64,000 bases of DNA from Pochonia chlamydosporia 170 (GCF_001653235.2 NC_035791.1:930001-994000), one strand, 5' to 3'; positions 11,048 through 23,511 are shown, numbered from the stretch's first letter. The notes: generated from the sequence alone by a model not told the origin. Numbers and translations are program-made.

Positions 11048-12385
11048 CTACGCTCGATGTACTTCAGTCTGACGATGCAACGGACGAATTGGCGAAGGGA
11101 ATGTAAAGTTACGACGAGCGTAGTCAACCTTTGTCAGACATTCCAAGCTTTCTGCATGAGGTCGAGTATTTGCAGCTTCAGCTTCACGTAGCCAGAAGTT
11201 GTGTCGTGTGGAGATAGAATGGAATCTCACGGTCGAGGTGCTGAAATTTAAGACAGCCTGCTTGGTTTTCGCATCAGAACGCAGTGGCATAGCCGCTCTC
11301 TCCATAGGCGGAGAAATTTTCCACTCGCAAGCCAAGACAGCAAATCGGACCTTCTCGGGACTTTTATGTCGGCAAAGTGAGCTCTCTTTGGCGTAGCTCA
11401 CATAACTTGATCGGAGCCAGGACATTATCTGATTTACATCTGTGTTCATGATCCATTCCTGCTCGTTGGCTTCGTGGTATGATCTATTGCCGGCTTGGAA
11501 GCGTTGCGTATACCTAGATTCATCTGGTCATCAGCAGCGTGCAAGGGGATAGACTCAACCGCAGGTATTGGCTCACATGCTCGGACCCTTTGCTTGGGTC
11601 CCATCAACACAATGTTGTGACTTGCTCTTGTGGACAACGAAGTAGTCTATGAAGAAGAACTCTTCTAAATTTGGGAAATGTCTTGCTAGTAACTGGTAGA
11701 GATGCGCTGGGTAAATGCCCTTGTGAGTTGTACCCGCGCTCTTCTTGCAGACGTCACAGCGGCATAGCTTCTTGGTCGGCTGCCATATATGTGAGAATCG
11801 GACCGCGACCCTCTTTACATGACAAAGTTCTGGACAATCCGGGATTGTCTCCAAATTGCCGTTGCTCTGGTATAGGCTTGGGGGAAAGTAGTCCAGATAT
11901 ATCAAATCTGGCGATCTTCCAAGGGATATGATACTCCCGTTGCCCAATCTGAGAGTTTCGGGTCTGCTTGCTAGTCTCTTGGCAACACTTCGAGATTCCA
12001 AGCACGTGCTTGATAATGTAGCAAGTTGCCTTCGAAGGGCCTTGTAATGCGACACGTCTGCCCTGGGGCAGGGGCCAACAGGTATCAAGTGCACACGGTG
12101 TGCTTCTCTTGGCGTCTTGTCGGCTCTGAGCACCTTGAGCATTGCCTCTCCTTCATCGGACTCTTCCGTACCCTCCGTCTCTTCATGGGCCATAGAACTT
12201 GGGACTCGCCTCTCAGTCCAACTCCAATCAGCATCGCTTGTCTGCAGTTTGAGGAAGTGGATGCCTGGAGTAGAAAGATAGGCTTCCCAGATTCGTTGTC
12301 GTATCTCGGGCGGCAAGCGCAGAAATATTGTAAAGGTTCTGAACTCTTCGGGAACATCGAACTTGATCTGAAGAGGCGTGGCCAT
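11048..12385 (-). CDS. 2EXR domain protein
   Basis: Two exons, 12385-11577 and 11513-11048, give 424 aa. The N-terminus matches the fungal 2EXR domain: FTIFLRLPPEIRQRIWEAYL at about residues 18-37, a short conserved segment resembling an F-box helix. The middle has the usual LIYLDYFPPSLY and FPNLEEFFFIDYF stretches. The 63-bp intron (donor GTGAGC at 11576, acceptor ending CTAG at 11514) joins this to FQAGNRSYHEANEQEW and KSPEKVRFAVLACEW, which match the C-terminal part of the family; without splicing that part would be lost. The family is large and expanded in ascomycetes, and its function is unknown. Nothing in the neighbourhood suggests a role. Confidence 0.82.
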
Positions 12386-15300
12386 TGCGGTGGATGGAGG
12401 TTACGGCGACTCGGGATGCAGCAGGCTGAGGGTTCTGGCCAAGAAACCCAAGTGCCCTCGTCCTATACGGTTACGGGTCATGTATAGGAGTTTGACAGCG
12501 CTTCTATCGTCGAGGAGGCCAAAGCTTGGTTAGAATGTTGAAGCTGGTTTAGGTGGTTTCAAGATGACAGTCGTTGGTGGTTTTGGAAATGCAGACAAAT
12601 TCACGATGCTGAGGGAGCGATGGCGCTATGGACTGGTGCAGTGATGTTGCGTATGGTCAAGTGACATGGAGAATAAAGAGTTCAGGCGCAAGAGAGGGAA
12701 TGAAGAAAAGAAGCATAACATGTAATGAATGGAGAGTTTGGGTAGAAAGAGAGACAAAAGTTTGAGGAAGTTGGAGAGAAGTTCTACCTCGAGCGTGAAG
12801 TGGTCTTGCTAAGTTCATGGCGTGAAAAGCCAAGTCCAATCAAGTTTCCGGACGGTTTCATGGCTGTCCATGTCCATGTCTGTGAACCTTGAACATTGAA
12901 CTGATTTGATGCCAAAATTGGAAGTCCAGGCGCTGGCTGACAGCTGCGTGGTGCCTGGCTTTGTGCAATCTGGTGGTTAGCGGCCATTTGCAGCCTGAAG
13001 CTGTCTGGTCTTTAGCAGGTACTGGGCTCTTAGTGGCTGGCTGTACAAATATAGTGGGTCGTTTCAGCATTCAAGGCATTTGCGATCGGTGCTGCCTGCC
13101 TTGGGCTGACTGACTTGCCTTCATGACTGGATCGATGGATGTCTGGTATGGTGTGTCTGGTCTGTTGACTCAACTCCAAATATTATCCCCAACAGAATCT
13201 GACCAACATCCGGAGTCTCGAATGTCAGGCGAGGCAGACGACCACCAGAGTACAGAAGTCACCATTGGGAATATTTCCAACTTGCCAGTCATCGATGTAG
13301 AATCCGCCCACTGAGCTGCTGACGGCTGCGACAAAGGGTTTTACGGCCAAACCCGGAGTTCATCACATTGCAGAGACAGCAAAAAATACCATCGACAGAC
13401 TTTGACTAATCATGTCATGGATTGTTCGGCAAATGACTCCAACAGGACTAGCAGGCCTACCATGCCAGTTTCAGTCCAACTTATATGCTCGATTGCTCGA
13501 TGCAATTCTCTACCAACAGCTGGCTTGACGATGACCATTGTGACAGCTTATTTCTTCGTTGTTCCGTACTGTCCGACGACACCAACCAGGAGACATGGAA
13601 GCTACCTAAGTACTCAAGCAGGAAAGCCTCCATCCATGTCTTGTTTCGACCTCGAATACTCCGTACAGCATCAGCAATCTTTAATTACATGCAGAAGATG
13701 TAGCTTCAAACCAAGGAATGGTCCCTTGGTCAGTGCGACAGTGGCACCAGGCATCCTCCAATCCAAACTGACAAGTCACTCCGTTTCCTCCACGCATCAA
13801 AGATGTCAGGGAACTGTGACATGATTCCCGACTACCGTTATGACGTAGCAAACCATTTCTTCCTTTCTTTTCTCACTATGTGTTTTTCTTTCTCTGAAGT
13901 GAGACTGGAAACAGGACCCTTGCCTCCAAGGACGTGTCGGCGGTGCTTCCTTTCCCCCGCAGCAAGAAGTTTCTACAGTAATGAGGCTGACCAAGAACGA
14001 CTGGCAACCAAGTAGGGTGGCAAATCCAGTCTCGCGGAAGAGGCAAACGCGCAACGAGAGGCGGGGAAGCTCCCTTTTCAATTGCCCATTCACCATCCTC
14101 GAAGCCGAATTGTGGTGTTTTTTGCAAGCTAACTGCTGTTTAGATACCACCACTCGGGACAGAATCGAGATCACGACAACACCACCTCCTCAACATCTAA
14201 AGTCATCTCTCTCCAAGGTTCCCGGTACATCTTCGGCCAGCTAGATCTTCCCTTGATCTGTTATCGCTCAGCAACTGCTACGACGTGTTTTTACAAGACT
14301 ACCCATCATATCCCCTTACCTAGGACTTGTGCCAACACACCATGAGAATCTGGTTCAATCCGGGCCACGATATTTGGACACGGGCGGATTGAGCTTTGCC
14401 ACCTCGCATTCATGAATTTTAACCCAACATCTGGGCCATGCGCAGTTGAGAATTCGCCACCAGGCGCCAGCTACCCTGGCGCTCAAGTCCGTGTGACCGA
14501 ATTTGCCAAAATCCCCTTCTCGCAAGGCAACAAACCCATGTTGCCGCCCGCCCTATGCGGGCTTGTAGTGGGAAACCGTTGGACCCTGGTTACATCATCT
14601 GCAGGCAGGGTTAGCTTGGATCCATTCTGATGAGCTTCTTTCACTTCCCCTCACTCCGTGCCGCCTGCCTCCGCTCCAATCAGCCACCTAGTGTCATCAT
14701 CTCACGAATGGCTCGCATCTTTCAGGCCTGAGTTGGTACCCTATGAGCTGGAGAGAATGCCTACAGGGCGTAATTCCGAACCCTCAGGCGCATTTGTGGC
14801 TTCGAAATCTGGCCATAATTACGATGGCCCCGGCAACTAGGGTCGAACCGATCCCATCAACCGACGTCAGAGGCAGTGGCCACATCTCGATGGATATCTC
14901 TATTTGCGCCTCCAGAAGTGCAGGCACCGCGTTTCTCACCCGGAATGTGTCCTTGTCTGCGAAGTGAAGTCAATTTATTTTATGTGGTGCCGATTTGTTG
15001 TCTGAGAAATTTTGACATGAGCTCGAGTTGCTGCCACGAATGTTTTGTGCTCTTTACTTCAACCTTGTCACAAACTCCCCCGACGAATAGGGGAGACAGC
15101 CTTCGTCAAAATTTATCACACATGGCCATGGGATACGTAGGAAGACGCGTCTTACTTCCCCATCCTACCAAACGCTACAACCACCCTCTCAGTCGGACAA
15201 GTGCAGAAGCTTCCATTGTGTGTTACTGAGGGGCAATCCAAGTTGCGGACCCGAAATGAGGCCGCACGAGGCGGCAGCTCAGACACAGCAAGCCAATGCT

Positions 15301-16761
15301 GATGCCATCACACCTCGTTTTCCTCATTATTATGCCGTCATATCTTCAATCAAGTGACTGGGATAAAATGTATTCGGCCTGTAGGAACGCATCCTGATGA
15401 CCCCTGCCACCGGAAATATTAGCGTCGCTGATATCTTCCAGAGCTCACTAGTCTTTGAAGATCGACATGAACTGTGTGCATCTGTTCTGTCACCGGCGAG
15501 AACTCACTGGGTCTACCCCATTTGTCTGGCTGCCTTTTTGTTTGGTCTTTGGAGGCTTTTTCTTCCTTCTCGTCTCATTTCCATTGCTGTCATGGTCAAG
15601 TCTGTTGTATCTTGACAAGCATACGCGATCTACTACATCGGCGTCAACAGGCAGTGGGCGGACCACCCATTGACATGCCCACTGGTCTGAGGCTATCTCC
15701 TAAGCACACCACCGTCCGACCTCAATCTGGAGTGGCGGTTGTGGAGCTTCGCAGGGAAGAGCACGTCTTTTACTTACAGCTTTAATGTATAGTAGATACA
15801 TTAAGATAAGGAGCTGTGGCAACGTCATACCTTCTCTGAGGAGTTGCAGTCTTCCGTCGTAACACATATATTTCCCCTTGCCCCATCTCTCACCATTCGA
15901 GCTTGTGCACTCTCTGTTCTACGCTGTAACTCAAAAGAGAAGCCTAAACATCCTTGTCAACCCTTCCATTCACCAACCAACATGTTTTGATTCGAGCCTT
16001 TTGTCCGAAACGGTATGTAGATGACGATCGCATCTTCCCCAACAACAAAATAGCAGTCTAACCTGGTACACAGTTGCACCAGTAGATACTGCATACCAAC
16101 TACAACATTCGTTCAATATTCCCTTCACTCTTCTTGCCAGGGACATGTAACTCGCAACAAGCTTGACTGAGTCGACCATCATGTCCCGGCCTTCTACAAC
16201 AGGTGCTGTGCGCCATTTGACAACAACACAGTGCGACTCAATCCAGCTCTCTATCAGCGACACCAGATGTGCCAACATTTGATGTTGTTGATAGAGATAA
16301 AATATCCCTTTCATCTGATTAGAGCAGGCTAATCACCCCTGGTTCACCAGAACTCCCACTTCTTCACATGGCACAAATCTTGAAACCCTCACCACGGCAG
16401 TTGACCCTTCTTATAACATTAATCGATTCCTCGAGCCTTCTAAATTTGTGGCTTCTCATCATCCGGATCGAAATCTGAGAGGCCCGATAGGGTTTACGCC
16501 TCTCTCTGTGCGGGACGCAGAACAGCGTGCGAAACAGACAATTGGCAGTGTCGATGCCCTCTTTGGGTCTCACTGACGACAGATACACGGATAACAGTAC
16601 AGATTGGGTTGGTCATGTTGCGCTAACAAGCTTGGAGGAGGTTCATGTTATCTAATACTGTATTAATACATTCATCTCCATTAACTGCAGATGTAGTTGC
16701 CGTGTTCTTGATCATTTTGTGGCGACTTCTCGACGCCGTAATTACTTCCGTAAAATACACA
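12386..16761. other. 4.4-kb stretch without a recognisable gene
   Basis: ORFs are short and overlap on both strands without domain features. Base composition is closer to genic DNA than to AT-rich repeats, so long upstream regions or non-coding transcripts are possible. I found no tRNA or transposon signature. Confidence 0.5.
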
Positions 16762-18696
16762 TCACACCAGTCCTGCCATGCCAAGTCTAGACCTTTCCGT
16801 CAAAAAGTCTTGCATCTCCTTCGCCACGCCTGACAGCACACTACCAGAGTTCTCAGAAAGAGGTAATATCTCCGCGGCGGCAATGGAAAATATGTAGCCC
16901 ACGACATCCACGATATTATTCGTAATACGCCGTTCATTCTCCAACCCCAGACGGTCTGCATTGGCTCTCAAACGCCTGAGTAGAGAATCAGCAGCCTGGT
17001 ATATCGCGAAATAGTTGAGCTCAATATTAGGAATCTCATTTTGAACAGCGTACGCAACATGGTGCACCAGCTCTGGCATCGTGAGAGCAGGACGAGCCCC
17101 CGCATCCGGGGCTCTCACTCTCCCCTTGGCAGTCCCGAGCTTGCGTGCATCCGCACTTTTTGTGCCTGATTCTGTTTCCTGTAGATTCTGTTGCGTCTTG
17201 AACGAACCACTTGCCTCCAGGACTTGATGTACGAGCTCTGCGTTCAGTCGCTGTGGGTTCATTGCCCGTGCTTCGGTCCATCGTGATGCCGGCCCTTGGA
17301 AGAGGAGATCTCGCATACCAGCTTTCGACATTTGCACATTCACAGTGCCATGCTTCCCTTTGCGGCGTTTGGTAGCATTGAGCCAGTTCGTCGGTGATAT
17401 ACAGCGGCTCAGGCAATAATTCTTGAAGTGAGCTTCAGGCGATGATGGTAGCCCCGCGCCAACAAAGAATGCCTGCGTTCCTTGGATGGCGATGAGGCGA
17501 TTGAGGTCTGGCCAGTCTAGTTCGGCAGATGCGTTGTATTTCTGTAGGTGCTGCCGTGCTGCTTCATACAGTTGCACAGCGTGCAGCATGACTCCCGGCT
17601 TCGCGGCGTATCGAATACCTGTAGTGTGCAGAGTGACTCGGCGATGGTGTATCCAAAGGCCGCAAAAGAGCGGGTTGTGTAGAAGAAAGGGTGATTGTCG
17701 GCTAGTCGTATCTCTAGAGCTGAGAAGAGCTGTGAAGATGTCCATGCCGTGACGAACCTTGGAAGTGTCACATAATTTTTCTAGATCTTTGCACAGGGCG
17801 TTGCTAGGATCAACTGCCATGACGGTCTCAAGTAACTTGACAGTCGAATTATTGAAGCCGCGAAAATCGGCCAGTGGTTTGGTGACATTGGGTCCAAAGA
17901 ACCGCAGTGTGTCAAGGTAGTTTTGAGTGGCAAAACAAAGCCATATGGGAATCTCGTCCATATGAAACATGGCCTCGATCCCACGGGCAAACTCGTCCTG
18001 CACTGCAAGCCCCCTCATCATCGAGAGAGTGCAAATATCGGGTATAACCTCTATTATGGCTGCCTTATCGTATGCCCAGCGTTGGTCGGGACGGATGTCT
18101 AAGCTTGCCGATTGGGGGTCAAAGTACCCAAATTTTTCTGTGTACCTAGGAACCTCCTTTGAACCATATGGCAGCCCCTTTCGAATAGCCTGCAGAAAGC
18201 TTGCCACATTGAACAAGAGACTAGCTCCAACCTCATAGCAGCTAAAGTTCATCTCATCGGAGGGTCGGGCCCTGTAGTCGGGGTCGAGATCCAGCGCGGA
18301 GCAAGCAGCAGTGTACAATGTTGGGATCAACACCATGGTGCCACCGTGCTTCTTCGGCAAAGGTGAAATATCTTCCTCAATAGTTTTAGCAAGCTCGAGT
18401 GCCAAGTTGACGCCAACCGCAGCCGCTGCCAAATCTATTTTGCCATCCTGGTACGCCTCCCACAGGTCAAAGATCTCCTCTCGCAGACGTTCAAAATCCT
18501 GCATCAGAGCCATAAAGGCGAATATGCACTCGCCTCCTGCATCTTCCTCTTCAGCAACGAAGTCGAATTCTTGCACTTGATGAATTGTTGAAGCCACGTC
18601 TGGTGCGTTCAGGAACTCCTCAGACGGCTCATAAACTTGCAAGACGCTGAAGATGTTGGACTTCCTGCTACTGGCCGTCTTCTTAGTGTCATTCAT
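16762..18696 (-). CDS. DUF6604 family protein, main body
   Basis: A 644-codon open frame with no intron. It starts MNDTKKTASSRKSNIFSVLQ and soon shows YEPSEEFLNAPDV, the junction usually found after the DUF6604 N-terminal domain in fungal proteins of this family. The rest is a long, mainly helical protein of unknown function. In relatives the N-terminal domain is part of the same protein. Here it lies directly upstream in pieces, separated by two frame changes and a TAA, so translation from 18696 would give a protein without that domain. It could be a shortened but expressed protein or the intact part of a dying gene. The length of the remaining frame argues that loss was recent or that the domain is dispensable. 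Confidence 0.75.
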   Translation of the reverse strand: MNDTKKTASSRKSNIFSVLQVYEPSEEFLNAPDVASTIHQVQEFDFVAEEEDAGGECIFAFMALMQDFERLREEIFDLWEAYQDGKIDLAAAAVGVNLALELAKTIEEDISPLPKKHGGTMVLIPTLYTAACSALDLDPDYRARPSDEMNFSCYEVGASLLFNVASFLQAIRKGLPYGSKEVPRYTEKFGYFDPQSASLDIRPDQRWAYDKAAIIEVIPDICTLSMMRGLAVQDEFARGIEAMFHMDEIPIWLCFATQNYLDTLRFFGPNVTKPLADFRGFNNSTVKLLETVMAVDPSNALCKDLEKLCDTSKVRHGMDIFTALLSSRDTTSRQSPFLLHNPLFCGLWIHHRRVTLHTTGIRYAAKPGVMLHAVQLYEAARQHLQKYNASAELDWPDLNRLIAIQGTQAFFVGAGLPSSPEAHFKNYCLSRCISPTNWLNATKRRKGKHGTVNVQMSKAGMRDLLFQGPASRWTEARAMNPQRLNAELVHQVLEASGSFKTQQNLQETESGTKSADARKLGTAKGRVRAPDAGARPALTMPELVHHVAYAVQNEIPNIELNYFAIYQAADSLLRRLRANADRLGLENERRITNNIVDVVGYIFSIAAAEILPLSENSGSVLSGVAKEMQDFLTERSRLGMAGLV

Positions 18697-19248
18697 GTCT
18701 GCTTCCGCCGCGGTGTAGCGCGTGTTGGTGGTGGTTGCTTAGGCCTGAGGCTTGAACAAGAGTTCATGGACCTTCTCCAAAATGACAACGAAATGAGCAT
18801 GTGTCTTGTTTGGTCCATCGTCCAAATGTGGTTGAGTTTCGCCAAAGTATAGTACGGAGCCTTTCTGGCGCAGATAGTACGTTCCAAAGATTTCTTGACA
18901 CGCAATGGTATCTCAACGGTAGTCTCATCCGGCGATGGCGCCATCTCCAATTTACTAGAGATGAACTCAGCCAAGGGAACAAAATCTCGTACCGCGAGCA
19001 CATGCTTTGCCTCTGGCATGGGACACAGCCCACTTCCTGACTTCATAGCAGACATGGCAGCTTGTTTTTTGTTTTGCCAGTTTCCGTGCCTTGCCCTTGA
19101 GCCGCCAGGAAGGGACCGACTCCCCAGTTGGCTTTGCGAGCTGGCCCTCATATCCGTGCTGCTTGGCCGTCGCTGCTAACCACGAGGCGATGACGGTGGT
19201 ATCAAGCTTGTACTGTTGATAGGTCGACACGAGGCCCGGAGACAACAT
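18697..19248 (-). pseudogene. Broken N-terminal DUF6604 domain
   Basis: Minus-strand ATG at 19248 opens MLSPGLVSTYQQYKLDTTV, the typical start of DUF6604. The frame is lost near 19065-19070 in a run of six A (coding strand). It resumes in another frame as KHVLAVRDFVPLAEFISS, changes frame again near 18860 after the residues ICARK, and continues as THAHFVVILEKVHELLFKP. It then meets an in-frame TAA about 50 bp before the ATG of the 644-codon ORF. No intron with sensible borders repairs these breaks. Either the gene is decaying or several assembly errors fall together. Confidence 0.65.
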
Positions 19249-19926
19249 ATTGAGGTGCGGTTTACTCGGTAGATGTGTGTGATGTTGCAGTTCGAAGTGC
19301 GTTGTGGCCGTCTTTCATTTAAACTGCGTCAGGGGTAGTGTTGGACAGCCACACGTCCCTCGCTCAACCCCCCAATCGTAAATGAGAAATATGAACATGG
19401 TAAGTAACCAACTTGAATGAACAGTCTGTTGCATTGTGACTATGGAAAACTGTTGTTAATGCGTAGCGGAGTCCTGTTGTCTGCATCATCCAATATCGAT
19501 GTTGGATTCATGGCGGCGCCAGGTGATGCCTGACAAAGCGTAGATATTGATGTTTTCGAGCAAAGGGCTCGTATACGCGAAAAAAGAGCATGGCGTGCCT
19601 TTGAGGCTCAATGAAGAAAACGCGACCGCTGCGATCACATTGTAATATTCTTTTTTGTTGCATTGTCAACAAATTGAAGTTGATGTAGATGAAGTTGACA
19701 TTTGAGCCACACCTCACACCTTTGTGCCACAGAGTACCCAGCCACACGTTGCACCGCCACCAGCATCAATGGCTGACTGCGCCCCACTCATTTACGACAG
19801 GTCAAGGTCAGGAAGTTGCTCCCATCAGCCCCGCCAACCACAACGCCGCGCAATTGCGAACATCATCACCAACCCACCACCTCCACCATCATCGTTGAGC
19901 TCTCCCGCTCTGCTCTACAAACCAAG
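19249..19926. other. Divergent promoter region between DUF6604 and ARPC3 genes
   Basis: About 680 bp without a supported gene. Some CT- and CA-rich tracts precede the ARPC3 start. Confidence 0.5.
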
Positions 19927-20746
19927 ATGCCGGTACGTCTATGCTTACCTTAGCGATAGTCTTCGGATTTCTCCATATCTGCTTCCATGCTGGCTCTGCT
20001 CTCTACCCTCCTACCCCCGCATCAAGAAGCTCTCACAACGTCATCAGCAAGCTAACAATGCTCACCAGGCCTACAACTCCATCTTCAACAACGACCCCAA
20101 TCCTCCCCGCCTGATTGGCAACTTCCCCATCCTCCCACTGCGCACCAAGACTCGCGGACCGGCCTACACTCTCCCCATTCCGTCACCTCCGCTGCCAGCC
20201 AACGAGTCGCCTGACCCTGACAGCGAGAGCTACGACATCCTCGACGAGATCATCTCCCTCTTCCGCGCCAACACCTTCTTCCGAAACTTTGAGATCCAGG
20301 GTCCGGCTGACCGCTTGCTCGTCTATGGAATCTGGTTCTTGAGCGATTGCCTGCAAAAGATCAAGCCAAATGCCACAGTGAGGGACGCACAGAAGGATGT
20401 CATGAACTTGGCGTTGGATTTGAACTTTGCCATTCCTGGGGACCCAGGCTTCCCCTTGAATCAGGTATGCGCTGCTGTTCTTTTGAGTTTCTGCTTTGCG
20501 GCAGTGTAAAGCTCTTCGCAAAAAGGATCAAAAACTGAAAATTGGGCACGTGTCTAACTTCCTTCCCAGATGTACGAACCCCCTCGCGATAGACAGGACG
20601 CCGAACAACTCAGGCAATACATGTCTCAAGTACGACAGGAGTTGGCGACGAGATTACTAGCACGAGTTTACGCGGACGATGAGGCGAAGCCCAGCAAGTG
20701 GTGGTTGAGCTTCACAAAGAGAAAGTTTATGGGCAAGGCACTGTAA
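19927..20746 (+). CDS. arc18: Arp2/3 complex subunit 3 (ARPC3/Arc18)
   Basis: Three exons: 19927-19932 (only Met-Pro), 20069-20464 and 20570-20746, giving 192 aa, close to the 178-190 aa of the family. The protein begins MPAYNSIFNND and carries family stretches ILPLRTKTRGPAYTLPIPSP, LFRANTFFRNFEIQGPADRL, NFAIPGDPGFPLN and KWWLSFTKRKFMGK. ARPC3 is a structural subunit of the seven-protein Arp2/3 complex that nucleates branched actin at cortical patches and during endocytosis. The six-base first exon is supported by a GTACGT donor and a CTAAC..CCAG acceptor, and by the conserved MPAY start. Confidence 0.95.
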
Positions 20747-21049
20747 CGGACAATCAATGGGCAACCTCTGGGGTCAAACGACACATAGCATTTTCTACTA
20801 TACAAACCTTCAATGATACGATGCAAAAGCTGCAGTACTTGTCTCAACTCTTGCCATATTGCTTGCTCGCCTTGTCACTCGCCAAATAGGAACTGAGCCA
20901 GGATCAACTTGGACTATGTGACTGATGTATTCAGGGTATCACTCCTTGTACAAATCTATTCAAGCACGTTGTTATCCTAAGCCCTTCCCCTAAGATAAAA
21001 CTCCAGTTTCAATGCAAGTCACTCAACCAATGCACTCCATACTCAAGCT

Positions 21050-22855
21050 TTATGCACCGTCCACCTTCTTCTTCTGAAACTTGCCTCTCGCAGAAATTCT
21101 CCCCTCAGCCGGAATGGTCCTCCATCCCGTAAACAAGAACCCGTCGGCACCTCCTCTACTCGTCATAAACGGGTGTGTCCTCCCCGGCAAGACTTGCCAT
21201 CTCCTCGCTCTACTGCTTTGCACGGAAGCGCCAAGCACTAGCGTAGGATTAATAGGAAACTCTCTCGTGCCCCCCCACCGATCTAGCTCGGCTTGCGACT
21301 TTCCCTCTGCTTCCGCGGGCGGTGATGATACCCATGCTGCTCGGCGGCCAATGCTGAAACAATCAACTAGCTGGGCCAACGGTTCAATCGTAGGTGAGTA
21401 GATTGCGATGGGGGAACCACCTGACAACAGGGGGAGCACCTGACGCAGTATTGATATGGGATCCATGGTGCTCGCTACTGCAAGACCGGTGAAGCCGCCA
21501 GCTCGCGTCTTGTCAACAATTTCGTTGGTTCGCGCCCATCTCCGGCGTTTGCGGTGATAGTTTCCACGGCGATTGGGTTTCCAAGACGCGAGCTGTTCGC
21601 TGGTTATGTCCTCTGGCTTTTCAAAGTAGACGGCGTCCTCGGCTGGATCGACTAGTTGTAGCCACGAGATGGGAAGGAGGTTGGTGAAAAGAGGATGATA
21701 GGGGTATGATGGGTTGGCGTCTGTGGCGTCGTAGTCAAAGTATCGAAGAATAGAGAGGTTCGGCTGTGAATTGGTGTGGATGAGGGTAATGGTATTCGTG
21801 AGAGCGTAGTGCTCATCCAAATCGTCGCGGCGGGGATGCTTCCTATGCGTCCTTTGTGTCTGTGGTGACGATGGAGGATTGTGTTGTTCAGAGGTGCCAT
21901 TTGTATCCGCTTGCTCGTGCAACGCTTCTGTTTGTTGTCTCTCTCCGTGATTCTCTGATGCGTCTTCGTCGTCTTCCCTAGTCGGCTCCGGATGCAGTAT
22001 CCCCATCCTTTCAGCCATAGCAGCAACCAACAAACCGCCCGTATCGTCCACCGCCAACCATCTCCCACCATGAGGTTCACTCACCCCTGACACCGGCTCC
22101 CCTCCAAAGTGCACATCTGCCCAGCACCCCAACAAACCCATCATCTCCAGCCTCATCTCCAAAATCTTCCCAGCATCCCTATCCTCGAGCAGCCACTGAC
22201 CAAGGAGGACAACATCCAGGGGCAGCACAGTAAACCGCCTCAGAAACTTGCGCTCCTTCAAGAGCTTATATTTCGCCAACGAGTATGTCGTCTTTTGATC
22301 AATCGCCGTATGTGAGAGCATAAGTTTCGCAATGAGGTCTTTACCAGCCGCTGCACCCTTGCGTTTCAACACTTCGATCTCGTCTGCTGTGAGCGTCTGT
22401 CGCGCCGAGTCGTCGATGACTTCGCGATTTGACCGCGCAACGACTTTTCCAGTCTCATCTACGAGAGCAAGTTCTTCTCCCTCGCCGGCCACGATGGCCG
22501 CCTCTCCGTCCGTCGGTTCATTCTGGTTCGTCTCTGCGAGGATGTCGGCGTTGAGTTCCGTTCCGGGGACGACTCGTAATCGGGAGAATTTTTCGCCGTC
22601 GCGCTTCTCTTGGATTTCATAAGTAAGATGGAATGGACGTTCTATGAGTAAGTTACTCGGAAATGAGCCGTATTTTCCGAGAGAAATTGTTCTACAAAAC
22701 AACACGACGGTCAGTGGTACGGGTCGGAACTGGGGCGGTGCGGTATGGGCAATGGCGGTGACGCACGTATTTGGTGTTACTTGAAGCACACGAAGGGTTT
22801 CATTTGGTAACCTCAATGCCACCCAGCCATTGGGCTGTACCACGTTCCTGGACAT
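21050..22855 (-). CDS. TRM6: tRNA m1A58 methyltransferase non-catalytic subunit TRM6
   Basis: Two exons, 22855-22767 and 22691-21050, give 576 aa. The start at 22855 (MSRNVVQPNGWVALRLPNE) fits the family; an in-frame ATG at 22915 only adds an unconserved leader. The 75-bp intron joins VLQVTPNT to TISLGKYGSFPSNLLIERP, the most conserved N-terminal block of Gcd10p/Trm6. Downstream are KTTYSLAKYKLLKERKFLRR and a low-complexity, acidic-then-basic insert near residues 300-350, variable in fungi. TRM6 pairs with the catalytic subunit Trm61 in the nucleus to methylate A58 of tRNAs, including initiator tRNA-Met. The partner gene is not in this window. Confidence 0.93.
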   Translation of the reverse strand: MSRNVVQPNGWVALRLPNETLRVLQVTPNTCVTAIAHTAPPQFRPVPLTVVLFCRTISLGKYGSFPSNLLIERPFHLTYEIQEKRDGEKFSRLRVVPGTELNADILAETNQNEPTDGEAAIVAGEGEELALVDETGKVVARSNREVIDDSARQTLTADEIEVLKRKGAAAGKDLIAKLMLSHTAIDQKTTYSLAKYKLLKERKFLRRFTVLPLDVVLLGQWLLEDRDAGKILEMRLEMMGLLGCWADVHFGGEPVSGVSEPHGGRWLAVDDTGGLLVAAMAERMGILHPEPTREDDEDASENHGERQQTEALHEQADTNGTSEQHNPPSSPQTQRTHRKHPRRDDLDEHYALTNTITLIHTNSQPNLSILRYFDYDATDANPSYPYHPLFTNLLPISWLQLVDPAEDAVYFEKPEDITSEQLASWKPNRRGNYHRKRRRWARTNEIVDKTRAGGFTGLAVASTMDPISILRQVLPLLSGGSPIAIYSPTIEPLAQLVDCFSIGRRAAWVSSPPAEAEGKSQAELDRWGGTREFPINPTLVLGASVQSSRARRWQVLPGRTHPFMTSRGGADGFLFTGWRTIPAEGRISARGKFQKKKVDGA

Positions 22856-23511
22856 GGTGGCAGTGACGAGTTTGCAGCAGGATGAATCGCAGCAGATTGC
22901 AAGGTCCGTCCGCAAAAAAAAATATGGAAGCTTCCCTCACCGCGGTGAGCCCCGCCACGAAGCCCCACATTCTCACCTCGTCCAAAAACGGCCAGGACTG
23001 ATGGGTGTAAGACGGGGTGAGCGTCACAGGTTTTGGGATCAAATATAAAATGCAGAGGCTTGGTATGATAAGGCATTAACCCATTGACATATGAGAGCAG
23101 TTTTTTCAAATTTTGATTGTTTTCAATAAGCGTCGATGTCAAACTACAACGCCGGCACACGCAAATCAATGCACCAAGGCCAACTTTCCAATATCCGGAG
23201 CTCCCTCAGAATCAGGATACTCGGCTGTACTCTCCGCTCTCCGCATATACGATGGCTTCTTGACGAGTTACGAATCATTTACGTTGTAAAAAAGGCCATA
23301 TGGAAGTTTCCAGACGAGCATGGAAGAATTTTTATATAGGTATTAGGTAGTAAAGTACATTGACGAGGGTATTTGCTTGCTATGAACAAGTGTGAGTAGG
23401 GCTCACTTGCGATTTTCCCTTTTCAAGATTCCACCGAAGCCTCATGCACCATTTATACAGCTGTGCCTTTTAATATAAGAAAAGAATGCAGTGCCTTTGT
23501 CTGCCCATTCT
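22856..23511. other. Intergenic between TRM6 and phosphate transporter
   Basis: Holds the TRM6 promoter and the 3' region of the transporter gene. No gene recognised. Confidence 0.5.
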
